Below are positions 1 through 12,559 of a stretch of DNA of 64,000 nucleotides, in pieces; position 1 is the first letter of the stretch; the number at the start of each line of letters is the position of its first letter. The translations under genes were made by a program, and so were the position numbers. The notes beneath the pieces were generated by a model, which saw only the letters and a list, made by a program, of their open reading frames with translations, ran no database searches and was not told where the DNA came from. This stretch comes from Sesamum alatum. Its lineage: Eukaryota > Streptophyta > Magnoliopsida > Lamiales > Pedaliaceae. The stretch lies in assembly GCA_034509735.1 (NCBI GenBank), contig JACGWO010000002.1, positions 24,847,636-24,911,635 on the forward strand. Reading direction: 5' to 3'.

Positions 1-721
1 CATGGCCGATGGTGTGTAGGGTCACCGCCACGGCTAATGGTTTCTTTTTTCTTCCAATTTTATACGATGAGAGCAATGGAGGAGGTGCTTGAGGGAGAGC
101 CTTGGCTCTTTCAAGGGCAGCCTATTGTACTCCAACGATGGGAGGCGGGAATGGCACTTCGGAAACACAAACTTACTGAAGTCCCAATCTGGATTAGGCT
201 TCGTCACCTCCTGGTAGAATTTTGGACAGATGAAGGGCTCAGTGTAGTGGCTAGTGGGATTGGAAAGCCACTTTATAAGATGCTATCACGAAGGCATGCA
301 CGAGACTGGACTTCGCTCGTGTATGTGTTATGTTGGATATCTCTTCGAAACTTCTGAGACATATTGTTATTATGGCTCCTACAGAGAACGGACGGGAGGT
401 ACCATGCAAGGTAGATGTGGAATATGAATGGATTCCACCGAGTGTATTAAATGCATGTGCTTGGGGCACTCCACGGATTCTTGCTCACCACCGAAACCAC
501 CAACTCAGCCCTCGGTGAAAGTGTTTGTGCCTCGTCCCACCACTGAGGTACAATCGGAACCTCGACCGAACGCGGAGCAACCATTGAAACAGATTACGGC
601 TCCTACTAAGGGAAAGGAGATTGTCCTGTATAATTCTTTTGATGCACTTGAATATGAGGACGTTACTGTCACAAACACTCAGGGCCCTAAACAATACAGC
701 CCTTCTGCACTGAATTTATGA
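1..721 (+). pseudogene. LINE ORF1, DUF4283 plus CCHC zinc knuckle (decayed)
   Basis: ORF1 of plant L1 elements encodes a nucleic-acid-binding protein that coats the LINE RNA. The visible protein has the DUF4283-like stretch EGEPWLFQGQPIVLQRWE (about 91-144), the typical PIWIRLRHL segment near 184-210, and a knuckle of form CX2CX4HX4C (CIKCMCLGHSTDSC) near 446-487. The reading frame switches near 285-330 and again near 430, so at least two indels break it. The 5' end lies outside the window. Its stop overlaps the ORF2 start as ATGA at 718-721, an arrangement compatible with reinitiation. Family assignment rests on motifs read by eye. Confidence 0.82.
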
Positions 722-1005
722 TTAACGCAGCTGTTTGGAACGTGCGCGGCCTAAACCGACGAGATCACCAAGTGGTGGTTGGAGACCTTGTCTCGGAGCA
801 CAGGTTATGTTTTCTTGGTATTCTTGAAACTCGTGTATCTCCTCTTAATGTTGCTCGTATTCAATCTTGTGGGTTACCTCGTTGGAATTGGTTTTCGGAT
901 TATTCTGTTGTGGGTAACCGTATTTGGCTTGCTTGGAACGATGATGAGCTTGATGTTGAAGTTTTATTGTTGCATCTACAATAATTGTTTATTCGAAGAT
1001 ATCAT
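718..1005 (+). pseudogene. LINE ORF2, N-terminal endonuclease part
   Basis: This is the start of the L1 ORF2 polyprotein (APE-type endonuclease then reverse transcriptase). After ATG 718 the protein reads with the endonuclease opening NVRGLN and the FLGILETRV stretch, where the family has its conserved Glu. An in-frame TAA at 982-984 interrupts it, but the same frame continues to 1005 and resumes after the B1 insertion at 11265. The product would be inactive. Confidence 0.88.
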
Positions 1006-3239
1006 TGAAGGACAAGCGGATCCGCCTGGGAGCGCGAGCGGAAGCGAAAAAAGCGAGGAAATAGTGCGTAAATTAAATCAAATGTAATTTAAAATACGAA
1101 TCCCAAGGGTTGTGCCCTAAGGTGCTCAACCGCGCGTTCGATGTAGGATGTGTAAATATTGAAAATGAATATTAAACACATAGGGCATAGATAAATATAT
1201 AAAATCAATCAAAGCGTAATAAACCGTTACCTTTGATTGTTTAGCGTATGCTCCCGGCTACTTGCGTTGTTCGTTCTCCGGAATGCTCACAAAATCCAAA
1301 CGTATGGATTCTCCAAAGGTGATCCACACCACACCGGAAGAAACACACGTTCTTCTTGCTAGAAAAGAACGGATTTAAGAAGGAATCGGTTTAAGACAAA
1401 AACACTATGAATTAGTGCTCTCTTAAACTTACTTTGTTCTTCTTCTTGATTCAAAATCAAGTGAAGAACACAAGTGTGAGAGAGGGAGAGAGGCCGAGAG
1501 TTTGAGAGAGAGTAGAGGGATTTTGTCTTCTGTTTTTCTTAGAAAAAGATGAATAATGAATCACTTATGCTTGGTGTTGTATATTCTAATATATATATAC
1601 ATAATTAATGTGATTATTGGAATGTGTCTAGGTTCATCCAAGGATGTCTAGATTCATTCCATTCAATCACCATCAATTCTTCAGTCAAGCCTACCAAAAT
1701 TTATGGTATGATCAAATCATACCAAAAGGGAAGAGCTTGATTGGAGTTGATTTGTCTCTTTCCAAAAGAGATAAGTCAACATACCAGCTAGCATGAAACA
1801 TGGCTGATTTTGCTTCCTCCAAGGGAGCATGTCGGTCATGTTTAATTAAGGGAAGAAGTCCAACTTCTTCCTATTCCAAAATAGGAATTATTTCTCCTCT
1901 AGGTATAATTTAACGGACCGGGTTTTATCGTAATCCAAATACAACGAATCCAACATTAAATCCAATTTAATGTCCATTTAAATTATTCCCGTTGATCTTT
2001 TAATCCAATTAAAAGATCCAACGTCTCAACGTCTCAACTTTCCATATTTAATCGAAAATCCAATTTACCGATTAAACGAAAGCCCGATACAATATCGGCC
2101 CGTCCATCCAATGGACTTTCCCTTAAGTAATCCAATTACTTATTTTATCCTTCGATATTGACTCCAAGTCGATCTCTCAACCTCCTCGGTGATTTGTGTG
2201 TGACTCTTTAGGTTCACCCACAGCTAGACTTGGGCCCGTGTCCCACAAGGGCCCGTTACCATTGGGTGGCCATCTAGCAACGGTTCATGGCACTAGAGAC
2301 TAGGTGAATTGGCGTGAACATTTAGGCATCGATTCCGTACGGGTACGATCCTTCCGGCTACCGTCTCCCGGCCTTAGTCTAGGGTATGGAATTGGGCGTC
2401 GGTTCCCATCCTTGACTAGGCATCTATGCTTAATACTCGAGACCACGTATGCTTCATTGCGTCGATACAAGAAACCATTCCCTATTCGACCAACCACTGT
2501 GGCCACAGCTTCAAACAGCATGAACGTGTCTCCGAGTGCATAGGAGATACCTCTGTCACATACTGACAGGGGACAGATCCTCTTCTTGGAATCCACTGTC
2601 CTCGCTACACTTTCCGACTGCACTGGACAAGGCTTATGATAATCATTTTACAGAATGATTACCTCTCGCCTGATCCAAGATACAGCCGTCATGTGCACGC
2701 GACTGCCATGATCCCTCAAGTCTGACGATTACTCCTGTACTATCGGAACCGGGGAAAGCCAATCATACCGACCAAGCCTCCAAGGCTTCCATATGATGAT
2801 CCCCGCGAGTCAGTCCAGTCGGCTCGACCCCAGTCGACCAACCCATCAAGATCGTGTAGGCGTTCCACGCCTGTCGCCGATGAAACACGACACTCATCCA
2901 ATGAACACGACTCTTGACCCAAGTCTCAATAGGACTCTCGATGCCCTGTCTCGAGGTCCTCGACTTGGAACGTTTCAGACCCAACTCTTATCAGTTGGTT
3001 TCATGACCACCATCCAATGCGTGGCCCAACTGCACGAGTTGTTATCCATGGTCTGTGGGCTTTGTTGCGATATAAGTTAAACACCGTTTTAACAAATGTA
3101 AGATGAGCGCAACAAAGAAGGTACCATTGGTGACGAACACTCATCTTATTCATCACATAATAATATTACATCTACATCAAGTTGTCGAATAGGTTACAAA
3201 TTGCCAAACCTATTGGCTTTCTGGTCACCTATTCCAATA
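1006..3239 (-). repeat. B1 3' LTR (family B)
   Basis: This is a full family-B LTR of about 2.23 kb. Read on the minus strand it begins TGTTG-type (here decayed to TATTGGAATAGGTGACC) and ends in CTTGTCCTTCA. It matches the other B LTRs at 16543, 39160 and 53599 along its length. It contains the shared LTR elements: the palindrome CTGTGGCCACAG, the CTGTCA/TGACAG hairpin and the CCATGG core block. Confidence 0.93.
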
Positions 3240-3250
3240 ATCTCCCACTT
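3240..3250 (-). other. B1 polypurine tract
   Basis: On the minus strand AAGTGGGAGAT abuts the 3' LTR. It is identical to the tracts next to the 3' LTRs of A3 (50094-50104) and C (23834-23844). This is where plus-strand DNA synthesis is primed in LTR retrotransposons. Confidence 0.85.
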
Positions 3251-6113
3251 GACCTAAAGCCAATCACCCATTGACCTCAAACCTCTTATTCAGATGGTGA
3301 ATGTGGGCAACTTGTGACATGGGCTTAGCAAGTGGATCTGCTATGTTTTCTGCGGAGCTTACTCGGTCCAACCGAACGTCACTCCTGCTATCCATCTCTC
3401 TAAGCAGATGGTAGCGTCTAAGAATATGCTTGGATCGTGATGAGATCTTGGTTCCTTTGCTAGCGCTATCGCCCCATTTGTTATCATAAAAATTAATTAC
3501 AGGCTTAGCAAATGCTAGGTAGTACATCCAACCCTTGGATGTAGCTCATCAACCAAACCACTCCTTAGCAGCTTCCAAAGCCGCTATGTATTCAAAACTC
3601 TATGGTGGAGTCCGCCGTGGTAGCCTACTTGGAACTCTTCCAAGTAACCATGCCACCATTTAGCCTAAATACAAAACCATACTGAGACTTGGCATCATCG
3701 TCATCCAACAAGCTAGCGTCGCTATAGCCTTCCAGTATCAACTCTCCACCGCCGTAGATCAAGAACATGTCCTTAGTCCTTTTCAGGTACTTCAGGATAG
3801 TCTTGACTGCACTCCAGTGTGCCTCCCCGGCACCCGACTGATATCGACTTGTTACGCTCAAAGCGGAAGCCACATCAGGTCTCGTGCACTGAACAGCATA
3901 CCGTATGCTGCCTACGGCTGAAACATAGGGGATGTCCAATATCCGTTTAAGCTCCTCATCAGTCTTAGGAGACTGCTTCTTGAATAACTTAATTCCATGC
4001 CTCATAGGAAGGAATCCTCGTTTTTGAGTTCTCCATCTTGAATCTATTCAAGACTTTCTCAATATACGAGGACTGGGCCATTCCGAACATCCTTCTAGAT
4101 CTATCCCTGTAGATCTTGATGCCAAGGATGTAGGATGCCTCGCCCATATCCTTCATGGAGAATTGCGTTGACAACCAAGCTTTAGTGGTACCCAACATCA
4201 TAGCATCATTCCCAATGAGCAAGATGTCATCCACGTAAAGCACCAGAAACGCAACTAAGCTCCCACTGAACTTATTGTATACACAAGGATCGGACTCGTT
4301 CTTGATGAAATCATATCCCCGTATGACTTCATCAAAACGTATGTTCCAGCTTCGAAAAACTTGTTTGAGGCCATAGATGGACCTTTGAAGACGGCAGACC
4401 TTCTGCTTTTCTCCAACAGTTGTGAAACCTTCCGGCTGATCCATATAGATCTCTTCCTCTACGAAACCGTTGAGGAAGGCCTTTTTCACGTCCATCTGCC
4501 ATATTTCATAGTCATACCATGCTGCTATGGCAAGTAGTATCCGAATGGACTTGGCCATTGCTACGGGCGAGTAGGTTTCCTCAAAATCGACCCCGGTCGT
4601 TGAGTGTAACCTTTCGCCACAAGCCTGGCTTTGAAGGTTGTAACCTCCCCGTCAGCTCCAAGCTTACGTTTGTAGACCCATTTACACCTTACGGGTTTAA
4701 CCCCTTTGTGTGGATCTACTAGGGTCCAAACCTTGTTTGTACCCATCGAGTCCATCTCGGATTTCATGGCCTCAAGCCACTTGTCCGAATCCATGTCCGA
4801 CATCGCTTCTCCGTACGTCTTCGGATCATTATCCAACTGACCGGTCAGACCCAGAAATCCATACCTATCAGGTGCATGGGATACTCTGGACGACCTACGG
4901 AGGACTGGAACAATATCAGTGGGAACTTCTTGCTCAGATGTCACTGCCGCCTCTTGGGGTGCCCCACTTGATTCCTCAAGGAGCACCTCATCGCGTCGAC
5001 TATCCGATGGAAAACCTTTTTCCAAGAACACTGCATTTCGCGAGACAAAAACCTTTTCTTCGGAGGGATCATAAAAATAATACCCCGCAGTTTCTTTCGG
5101 ATTGCCGATGAACCTGCATAAACTAGACCTTGAGTCCAGTTTATCTCCCACTAATCTCTTGACATATGCGGGGCAACCCCACACTTTCAAGTATTTGTAG
5201 GAGCAGGCTTGCCATGCCATATCTCATATAGCGTCTAGGATACCTTTTTAGATGGCGCCAAGTTCAAAACTTTGGCCGCCGTCTCAAGAGCGTATCCCCA
5301 GAAGGAAGGGGGGAGTTCGGTAAAACTCATCATGGATCGGACCATGACCAACATGGTCCGATTCCTCCTTTCAGACACACCATTAAGCTGCGGTGTTCCA
5401 GGAGGGGTCCACTGAGAGAGAATCCCATTCTCTTTTAGATAATCAGTAAACTCACCACTCAAATACTCTCCACCTCGGTCCGATCGAAGGGTTTTGATCT
5501 TTCGACCGGTTTGGTTCTCTACTTCAAGTCTGTATTCCTTAAGCCTTCCAAAGGCTTCAGACTTGTACCTCATCAGGTAAACATAACCATACCGTGAGTG
5601 ATCATCGGTGATCAACGAGTACCCACCTCTAGCCTGAGTATTTAGTGGACCACAGACATCTGTATAGATCAAATCCAATAGACCACTGGCTAGTGTACTT
5701 TGTCCAACAAAGGGTTTGTTGGTCATCTTTCCCCTTAGACAGGATTCGCAGGTCGGTACGTTGTCCAAATCGTCTATTTCTAGACTCTTTCAGTGCACCA
5801 ACCTTCTTATCCTATCTTTAGAGATATGACCTAACCTCGCATGCCATATCTGTGCGTTATTATGATCATCAGGTTTTCGTTTGTGTTCTGCAGTCATAAT
5901 CCAATTAGACTGTTGACGTATGTACAGACCGTTGACCAATGTACCAAGCAGATGAGAAATACCATCTTTGATAATGAAAACATCATTTTTATTGATGGTA
6001 AATTCATATCCCTCCTTATCAAGGACCGGGATAGAAACAATGTTCTTAATCATGCTAGGTATATAGAAACTTTCGTTCAGTACAATCCTAACATGACTAC
6101 TAATGGCTAACTC
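3251..6113 (-). pseudogene. B1 copia pol remnant (PR end, IN, RT, RNase H)
   Basis: This is the decayed 3' two thirds of a copia polyprotein, read from about 6113 down to 3264. In order one sees the protease-integrase linker (MIKNIVSIPVLDKEGYE), the integrase zinc-finger half HARLGH and CESCLRGKM, the integrase core with TDVCGPL, LRSDRGGEY and NGVSERRNRT (all three acidic residues present), and the reverse transcriptase with QMDVKKAFLNG and the catalytic YVDDILL. RNase H follows, ending near KHILRRYHLLREM. Stops or frameshifts near 5780, 5225, 4560, 4000 and 3530-3620 break the frame. Coding stops abruptly at about 6113, where the deletion joins it to LTR sequence. Confidence 0.93.
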
Positions 6114-6935
6114 TATATATACATAATTAATGTGATTATTGGAATGTGTCTAGGTTCATCCAAGGATGTCTAGATTCATTCCAATCAATCACCATCAATT
6201 CTTCAATCAAGCCTACCAAATTTTATGGTATGATCAAATGATACCAAAAGGGAAGAGCTTGATTGGAGTTGATTTGTCTCTTTCCAAAAGAGATACGTCA
6301 ACATACCACCTAGCATAAAACATGGCTGATTTTGCTTCCTCCAAGGGAGCATGTCGGCCATGTTTAATTAAGGGAAGAAGTCCAACTTCTTCCTATTACA
6401 AAATAGGAATTATTTCTCCTCTCGGGTATAATTTAACGGATCGGGTTTTATCGTAATCCAATTACGACGAATCCAACATTAAATCCAATTTAATGTCCAT
6501 TTAAATTATTCCCGTTGATCTTTTAATCCAATTAAAAGATCCAACGTCTCAACGTCTCAACTTTCCATATTTAATCGAAAATCTAATTTACCGATTAAAC
6601 GAAAGCCTGATACAGTATCGGCCCGTCCATCCAATGGACTTTCCCTTAAGTAATCCAATTACTTATTTTATCCTTCAAGATTGACTCCAAGTCGATCTCT
6701 CAACCTCCTCGGTGATTTGTGTGTGACCCTATAGGTTCACCCTCAGCTAGACTTGGGCCCGTGTCCCGCGAAGGCCCGTTACCATGGGTGGCCGTTTAGC
6801 AACGGTCCATGGCACTAGAGATTATGTGAATTGGCATGAACATTTAGGCGCCGATTCCGTATAGGTACGATCCTTCCGTCTACCGTCTCCCGGCCTTAGT
6901 CTAGAGTATGGAATTGGGCGTCGGTTCCCATCCTT
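6114..6935 (-). repeat. B1 5' LTR, inner fragment
   Basis: This is the middle part of a family-B LTR (compare 1590-2410), starting at a TATATATA-rich stretch directly after pol. The LTR end with the primer site is missing. Microhomology of about three bases (CTA) at the junction suggests an illegitimate-recombination deletion. It stops at 6935, where an A-family element was inserted (duplication TCCTT), and continues at 10436. Confidence 0.88.
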
Positions 6936-8803
6936 TGTTAAAATAGGTGACCATGTAAGCCAATTTTGGCAGGAATATGTAACCTATGTCTAGAAAATTT
7001 CAGGTGTTTGATAAAACATTTATGAATAAAGAAGTGAAGATTCATATGACAACACTTTGTTTACGTTCACTTATATCTGCTATTACATATCTGTTCACTA
7101 CGCAAACAAAGCCCACGGACTGAGAATCGATTTCGGAGACTGGGACTACGCTTGGAGGTAGGTCCACGAAATCAGTCTTACCGAATCAGTCCGAAAATCT
7201 CCAAGTCAAGGAATCTCGAAAATGGGTACCGGGATTCCCTTTGAGACTTGCACTAAGCATCTGCTGTCGTATTTCATCGACGGGTGACGAAGGTCGTCTA
7301 AGCAGTGTTAGTGGGTCAGCATGCTAGGAAGTAGCTAACTGAGGTGACTCGCGGGAACCGTCTTACAGAGGACCTTGAGTATGGTCAGCAAGGCATGACG
7401 TGTATTCCCGGTTCCAACGGTACAGGCCAAGTCCTTTGACTTGAGGAACTGCTGAGTTTACCTGTACATCAGGTCTGTATCTTAGATATGGTGAGAGATT
7501 GGCAAAATACTCTTGAGTAGTCATAAGCCATGTCTAGTGCAGCTCGGGTGTACAAAGTGACAGTAGTTTCCAAGAAAGGATCTGTTTCCTGTCAAAAGGT
7601 ATTGACAGTTGAGTCTCATGTATGCTCAGTGTCTTGTCCCTGAAATCTGTGGCCACAGTAACTAAACAGAAGGGAAAGGTTTCCCTTGCGGCGTTTAGTA
7701 AGGACAGACCGACACTTAGGTCCAAAATGGGTACCTGCTTATTCCGTGCCCTAGACTCTAAGTGATGAGACCGAAGACAGAAGGACAAGTGTACTGTTAG
7801 AACCTAAATGTTCATCCCCAATTATTTCACCTAGTCTCTAGTGCCATGGACCGTTGCTAGATGGCCACCCATGGTAACGGGCGGATTCTAGGAATCCGAC
7901 CAAGTCTAGCTGAATGGTGAATCTAAAGAGTCACACGCTATCCACACACTTAGTATTTAATTTGGGATTAAATATTGGAGTAAAGGAATGATTAAATTAG
8001 ATTTAATCGGGTCCTATATTTTCTTGGAGAAATTAATTCCTTCTATTTGATAAAGGGAATTAAATTAATAAATAGGATTTATTAAACGGTTGATTTAATG
8101 GGCTGAGAATAAATATTAATATTTATTTATTATATAATATTTATTCTTTTAGCCTTTTGGAATATTTAATGGGATTTAAATATTCCATTAAATTAAAATC
8201 AACGGTTGAGATGGAAAGGGGAGATGGAAGGCTAGGATTTGTTTGACTAGGTCAAACACTAGTTTGACTAGGACTTTGAATACCTCTAGCTTCCAACCTT
8301 TTGAAGGATGATGATTCTTGAAATGACACACACAACACACACACTCATCTCTCCCCTCCTCACCTCTCGTCCGCCCCCTCTCTCTCTACAAGAAAATTAC
8401 TTCTTGTTCTTTTGTTCTTGGAACATTAGAACTAAGGAAGATTAGTCCCGTTAATACACGACGTGCACGATACGTGGGTGGATCGTGTGTCACGATTTGG
8501 AGGGTCTCAAGAACGAGATCTCAGTGCAAAACGGGGAACAACGCGAGTAGCCGTTGAAGACGAAAACGACAACGGGTAGGTCTCGTTTTATTTTTTTCGT
8601 CCCTCTTTAATTTGCAACTCTATGGCCTCCATGATTCCTTTACATGTTATATGATCATGAGACACAGCGAACGCCGGGAACCTCAAGGGCAAACCCCTAG
8701 AGCTGTTCTTTTAAATTTAAAGCATGCTTTAATTTTTGTATGTTTATTTTTATCGCGCTTCCGCATTCGCGCAATTCCCGGGACGATCCACCGATTTCTT
8801 TCA
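6936..8803 (+). repeat. A4 first LTR (family A)
   Basis: Family-A LTR of 1868 bp, against about 2.0 kb for other copies. The shortfall is mainly a deletion near 8277 that removes part of the W-box repeats and the TATA box region. It ends in CCGATTTCTTTCA, like the A2 5' LTR. Confidence 0.9.
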
Positions 8804-10430
8804 GAAGGTCGTCTAAGCAGTGTTAGTGGGTCAGCATGCTAGGAAGCAGCTGATTGAGGTGACTCGGGGGAACCGTCTTACGGAGGACCTTGAGTATGGT
8901 CAGCAAGGTATGACGTGAGTTCCCGGTTCCAACGGTACAGGTCAAGTCCTTTGACTTGAGGAACAACTGAGTTTACCTGTACATGAGGTCTGTATCTTAG
9001 ATATGGTGAGAGATTGCCAAAATACTCTTGAGTAGTCATAAGCCATGTCTAGTGCAGCTCAGGTGTACAGAGTGACAGTAGTTTCCAAGAAAGGATCTGT
9101 CTCCTGTCAAAAGGCATTGACAGTTGAGTCTCATGTATGCTCTGTGTCTTGTCCCTAAAATCTGTGGCCACAGTAACTGAACAGAAGGGAAGGTTTCCCT
9201 TGCGGCGTTTAGTAAGGACAGACCGACACTTAGGTCCAAAATGGGTACCTGTATTTTTCGTGCCCTAGACTCTAAGTGATGAGACCGAAGACAGAAGGAC
9301 AAATGTACTGTTAGAGCCTAAATGTTCATCCCCGATTATTTCACCTAGTCTCTAGTGCCATGGACCGTTGCTAGATGGCCACCCATGGTAACGGACGGAT
9401 TCTAGGAATCCGACCAAGTCTACCTGAAAGGTGAGCCTAAAGAGTCACACACTATCCACACACACTTAGTATTTAATATGGAATTAAATATTGGAGTAAA
9501 GGAATGATTAAATTGGATTTAATCGGGTCCTATATTTTTCTTGGAGAAAAGAATTCCTTCTATTTGATAAAGGGAATTAAATTAATAAATTGAATTTATT
9601 AAGGGAATTAATTTAATGGGCCTAGAATAAATATTAATATTTATTTATATTTATTTGGCCTTTTGGAATATTTAATAGGATTTAAATATTCCATTAAATT
9701 AAATTAATGGTTGAGATTTAATGGGAGAGATCAAAGGCTAGGATTTGACAAGGTCAAATTCTACTTTGACTAGGTCAAAATCCTAGTCAAATCAAGCTTC
9801 TAAAGAGGTGGAGTTTAAAAGAGGATTAAACTCCTCCTCCATATAAACCCCTAGCCTTGCACCTTTTGAAGGATGATGAAATTCCAACAAACACACAACA
9901 CACACTCATTTTCGGCTCTCTCTCCCCTCTCTCTCGTCCGCCCTCTCTCTCTACTCTCTCCAAGAAATTCTTTTCTAGTTCTCTTGTTCTTGGAACATTA
10001 GAACTTAGATGAATCAATACTGTTAATTCATAACGTGTTGTTGATTCATCCACCCCAAAATATACACTTGTTCGTTCCTAGCACGGCGTGCAAGATACGT
10101 GGGTGGATCGTGTGTCACGATTTGGATGGTCTCAAGAACGAGATCTCGGTGCAAAACGGGGAACAACGCGTGTAGCTGTTGAAGACGAAAACAACAACGG
10201 GTAGGTCTCATTTAATATTTTCGTCCTCTTTAATTTTCTATCCTATGGCCTCCATGATCATTTACATGTTGTTTACTCATGAGATATACCAAACACCCAG
10301 GAATCTCAAGGGTACACCCCTTCAGCGTGTTCTTTAATTTGATTAAAGCATGCTTTAAATTTTTGTATTTTATTTTATATCGCGCTTCCGCATTCGCGCA
10401 ATTTCCCGGGACGATCCACATATTCTTTCA
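8804..10430 (+). repeat. A4 second LTR, 5'-truncated
   Basis: This starts inside the A LTR at the segment matching about 24898 of the A2 LTR and runs to the TTTCA end. It keeps a TATATAAAC box near 9840 and two W-box-like repeats upstream of it. There is no primer site between the two LTRs. Confidence 0.9.
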
Positions 10431-10435
10431 TCCTT

Positions 10436-11259
10436 GACTAGGCATCTATGCTTAATACTCGAGACCACGTATGCTTCATTGCGTCGACACAGGAAATCAT
10501 TCCCTGTTCGACCAACCACTGTGGCCACAGCTTCAACCAGCATGAACGTGTCTCCGAGTCCATAGGAGATACTGTCACATACTGACAGGGGACAGATCCT
10601 CTTCTTGGAATCCACCGTCCTCGCTACACATTCCAACTGCACTGGACAAGGCTTATGATAATCATTTTACAGAATGATTACCTCTCGTCAGATCCAAGAT
10701 ACAGCCGTCATGTGCACGCGACTGCCATGATCCCTCAAGTCTGAGGATTACTCCCGTACTATAAGAACCGGGGAAAGCCAATCATACCGACCAAGCCTCC
10801 AAGGCTTCCATATGATGATCCCCGCGAGTCAGTCCAGTCGGCTCGACCCCAGTCGACCAACCCATCAAGATCGTGTAGGCGTCCCACGCCTGTCGCCGAT
10901 GAAACACGACACTCATCCAATGAACACGACTCTTGACGCAAGTCTCAATAGGACTCTCGATGCCCTGTCACGAGGTCCTCGACTTGGAACTTTTCAGACC
11001 CAACTCTTAATCAGTTGGTTTCATGACCACCATCCAATGCGTGGCCCAACTGCACGAGTTGTTATCCATGGTCTGTGGGCTTTGTTGTGATATAAGTCAA
11101 ACACCGTTTTAACAAATGTAAGATGAGCGCAACAAAGAAGGTACCATTGGTGACGAACACTCATCTTATTCGTCACATAATAATATTACATCTACATCAA
11201 GTTGTCGAATAGGTTACAAATTGCCAAACCTATTGGCTTTCTGGTCACCTATTCCAACA
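10436..11259 (-). repeat. B1 5' LTR, outer fragment
   Basis: This is the continuation of the B1 5' LTR after the A4 insertion. It ends (minus-strand start) in TGTTGGAATAGG at 11248-11259, directly against the LINE duplication ATCAT. The sequence across 6935/10436 is collinear with the intact B LTR at 2400-3239. Confidence 0.92.
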
Positions 11260-11264
11260 ATCAT

Positions 11265-12559
11265 GTCCATATTCTTGTTACGATAGTCTATGGCGCTAAT
11301 GAGGTTGGGACTAGACGTGACCTTTGGCAGGAACTCTGTGGCATTTCCTCGAGAATCTCAGATCAGCCATGGCTAGTTATCGGGGATTTTAATACGGTGG
11401 TGGATATGAGGGAGGTATGCGGTCGATCGGGAGACATCCGTGTTGCTATGGAGGACTTTAAATCTTATCTGCTGGACACTGGACTCATTCACTTGCCCAT
11501 GCAGGGATGTACTGGCACAATTGTAGTGATGATCATAGGAGCCTGTGGAAGAAACTTGACTGTATGCTAGTCAATGATAGTTGGTTTAGGAAGTGGCCGG
11601 ATAGCTGCTACCATTGTCTTAAGCCTCGGACTTCGGATCACTCTCCTTTGGTTCTTCAGGGTTCTTCCTCTATCCCACAGGCTGGCATGTTCCGGTTTGA
11701 TAATTTTTTGGCTTCTTCTCCGTCTTTTATTCCTTTGGTTCGGGATGTCTGGCATCATCAGATAGTCGGTACGCCTATGTATGCGGTCACACAGAAACTG
11801 AAAGCCTTGCCCTATTTTTCGAGCAGCGCAAAAAGAAAAAAGGTGACCTTGCCCAGAATGTTACTTTAGCGGCAGAATTCCTTGCATTAGCTCAATCGAT
11901 TCTACAACAAGATAAACATAACTCTCTTCTCCTACATCTGGAGTATTGTTGTCGTGTGGTCTATTTGAAGGCCACTAAATTGGAACAAAAAATGCTGCAG
12001 CAACGGGCTAAGATCCAATGGCTTAAAGGAGGGGACCCGTGTACTAGGGGTTTCTTCGGAAAGGTGGCTAAACGGCGAGCCTCTAAACGTATTTTTCAAA
12101 TCAATACATCATACGGCCTGACTAGGACGGACTATCAGGAAGTGGTTGATGAATTTGTTAGCTACTATCAGGGTCTTCTTGGTCGGGAGCGTCAGACTAG
12201 GCATATTGATATCCGGTATCTCCATCCATGGGCAAGGCATATTCTTACTGCTGATGAATGCGCTCACCTTGTGCAGCCAGTTACTAGAGCATAGGTGAAA
12301 GAGGCTTTCTTTGATGTGGCGGAGTATAAGTCCCCGGGGCCAGATGGATATTCTGCAGGATTCTACAAAGCGGCATGGCCTATTATTGGAGACGAGATAG
12401 CTATGGCAGTGATCGATTTCTTCACCCATGGAAGATTACTGAAGCAAGTTAATGCTACTCTGCTTGCCCTTATACCAAAAATCCAAAATCCTATCACAGT
12501 GGCAGATTTTCGCCCTATCTCGTGTTGCAATGTTTTGTATAACGCGATCACGAAGATTG
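11265..12559 (+). pseudogene. LINE ORF2 continuation: endonuclease end and RT start
   Basis: The endonuclease frame left at 1005 resumes with VTIVYGANE, then the catalytic GDFN motif near 11385 and the terminal SDHSPLVL near 11636-11660 of APE-type endonucleases. A frameshift lies near 11505 and another near 11815-11950, and an in-frame stop at 12292-12294 splits the linker from the RT. The RT opening is clear: KSPGPDGYSAGFYK (12328-12370), then LLALIPK and ADFRPISCCNVLYN. The element is cut at 12559 by a D-family LTR. The rest of RT is not in the window. Confidence 0.92.

Larger units (their letters stand above)
1..1005 (+). mobile_element. Plant L1-type LINE, 5' piece
   Basis: This is the left part of a non-LTR retrotransposon that starts outside the window. 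It carries a decayed ORF1 with a DUF4283-like region and a CCHC knuckle, then the start of an ORF2 endonuclease. The element is cut at 1005 by copia element B1. The five bases ATCAT at 1001-1005 are repeated at 11260-11264 on the far side of B1, and the endonuclease reading frame continues there, so the pieces at 1-1005 and 11265-12559 were once contiguous. Stops and frameshifts show it is an old, inactive copy. Confidence 0.9.
6936..10430 (+). mobile_element. A-family LTR-LTR remnant (A4) inside the B1 5' LTR
   Basis: This is a plus-strand family-A insertion with target duplication TCCTT (6931-6935, 10431-10435). It has one nearly complete LTR (6936-8803) joined directly to a second LTR that lacks its first ~350 bases (8804-10430). 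The whole internal region is gone. The outer ends are TGTTAAAATAGG and TTTCA, and the duplication is intact, so the element integrated normally. The loss arose later by recombination or earlier during cDNA synthesis. Confidence 0.92.
1006..11259 (-). mobile_element. Copia element B1 (family B), inserted in the LINE
   Basis: This is a minus-strand Ty1/copia element flanked by the target duplication ATCAT (1001-1005, 11260-11264). It has a complete 3' LTR (1006-3239), the polypurine tract, decayed RNase H, RT and integrase coding, and then only part of its 5' LTR (6114-6935 plus 10436-11259). A deletion removed gag, most of the protease, the leader, the primer site and the end of the 5' LTR. 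An A-family insert (6936-10430) splits the remaining 5' LTR. The intact target duplication shows that the deletion happened inside the element. Confidence 0.93.

Noticed and set aside
8340..8400. CT-rich and CA-rich microsatellites near LTR TATA regions
   Set aside because: Short, imperfect and present in every LTR copy at the same place; part of the transcribed LTR leader rather than an independent repeat.
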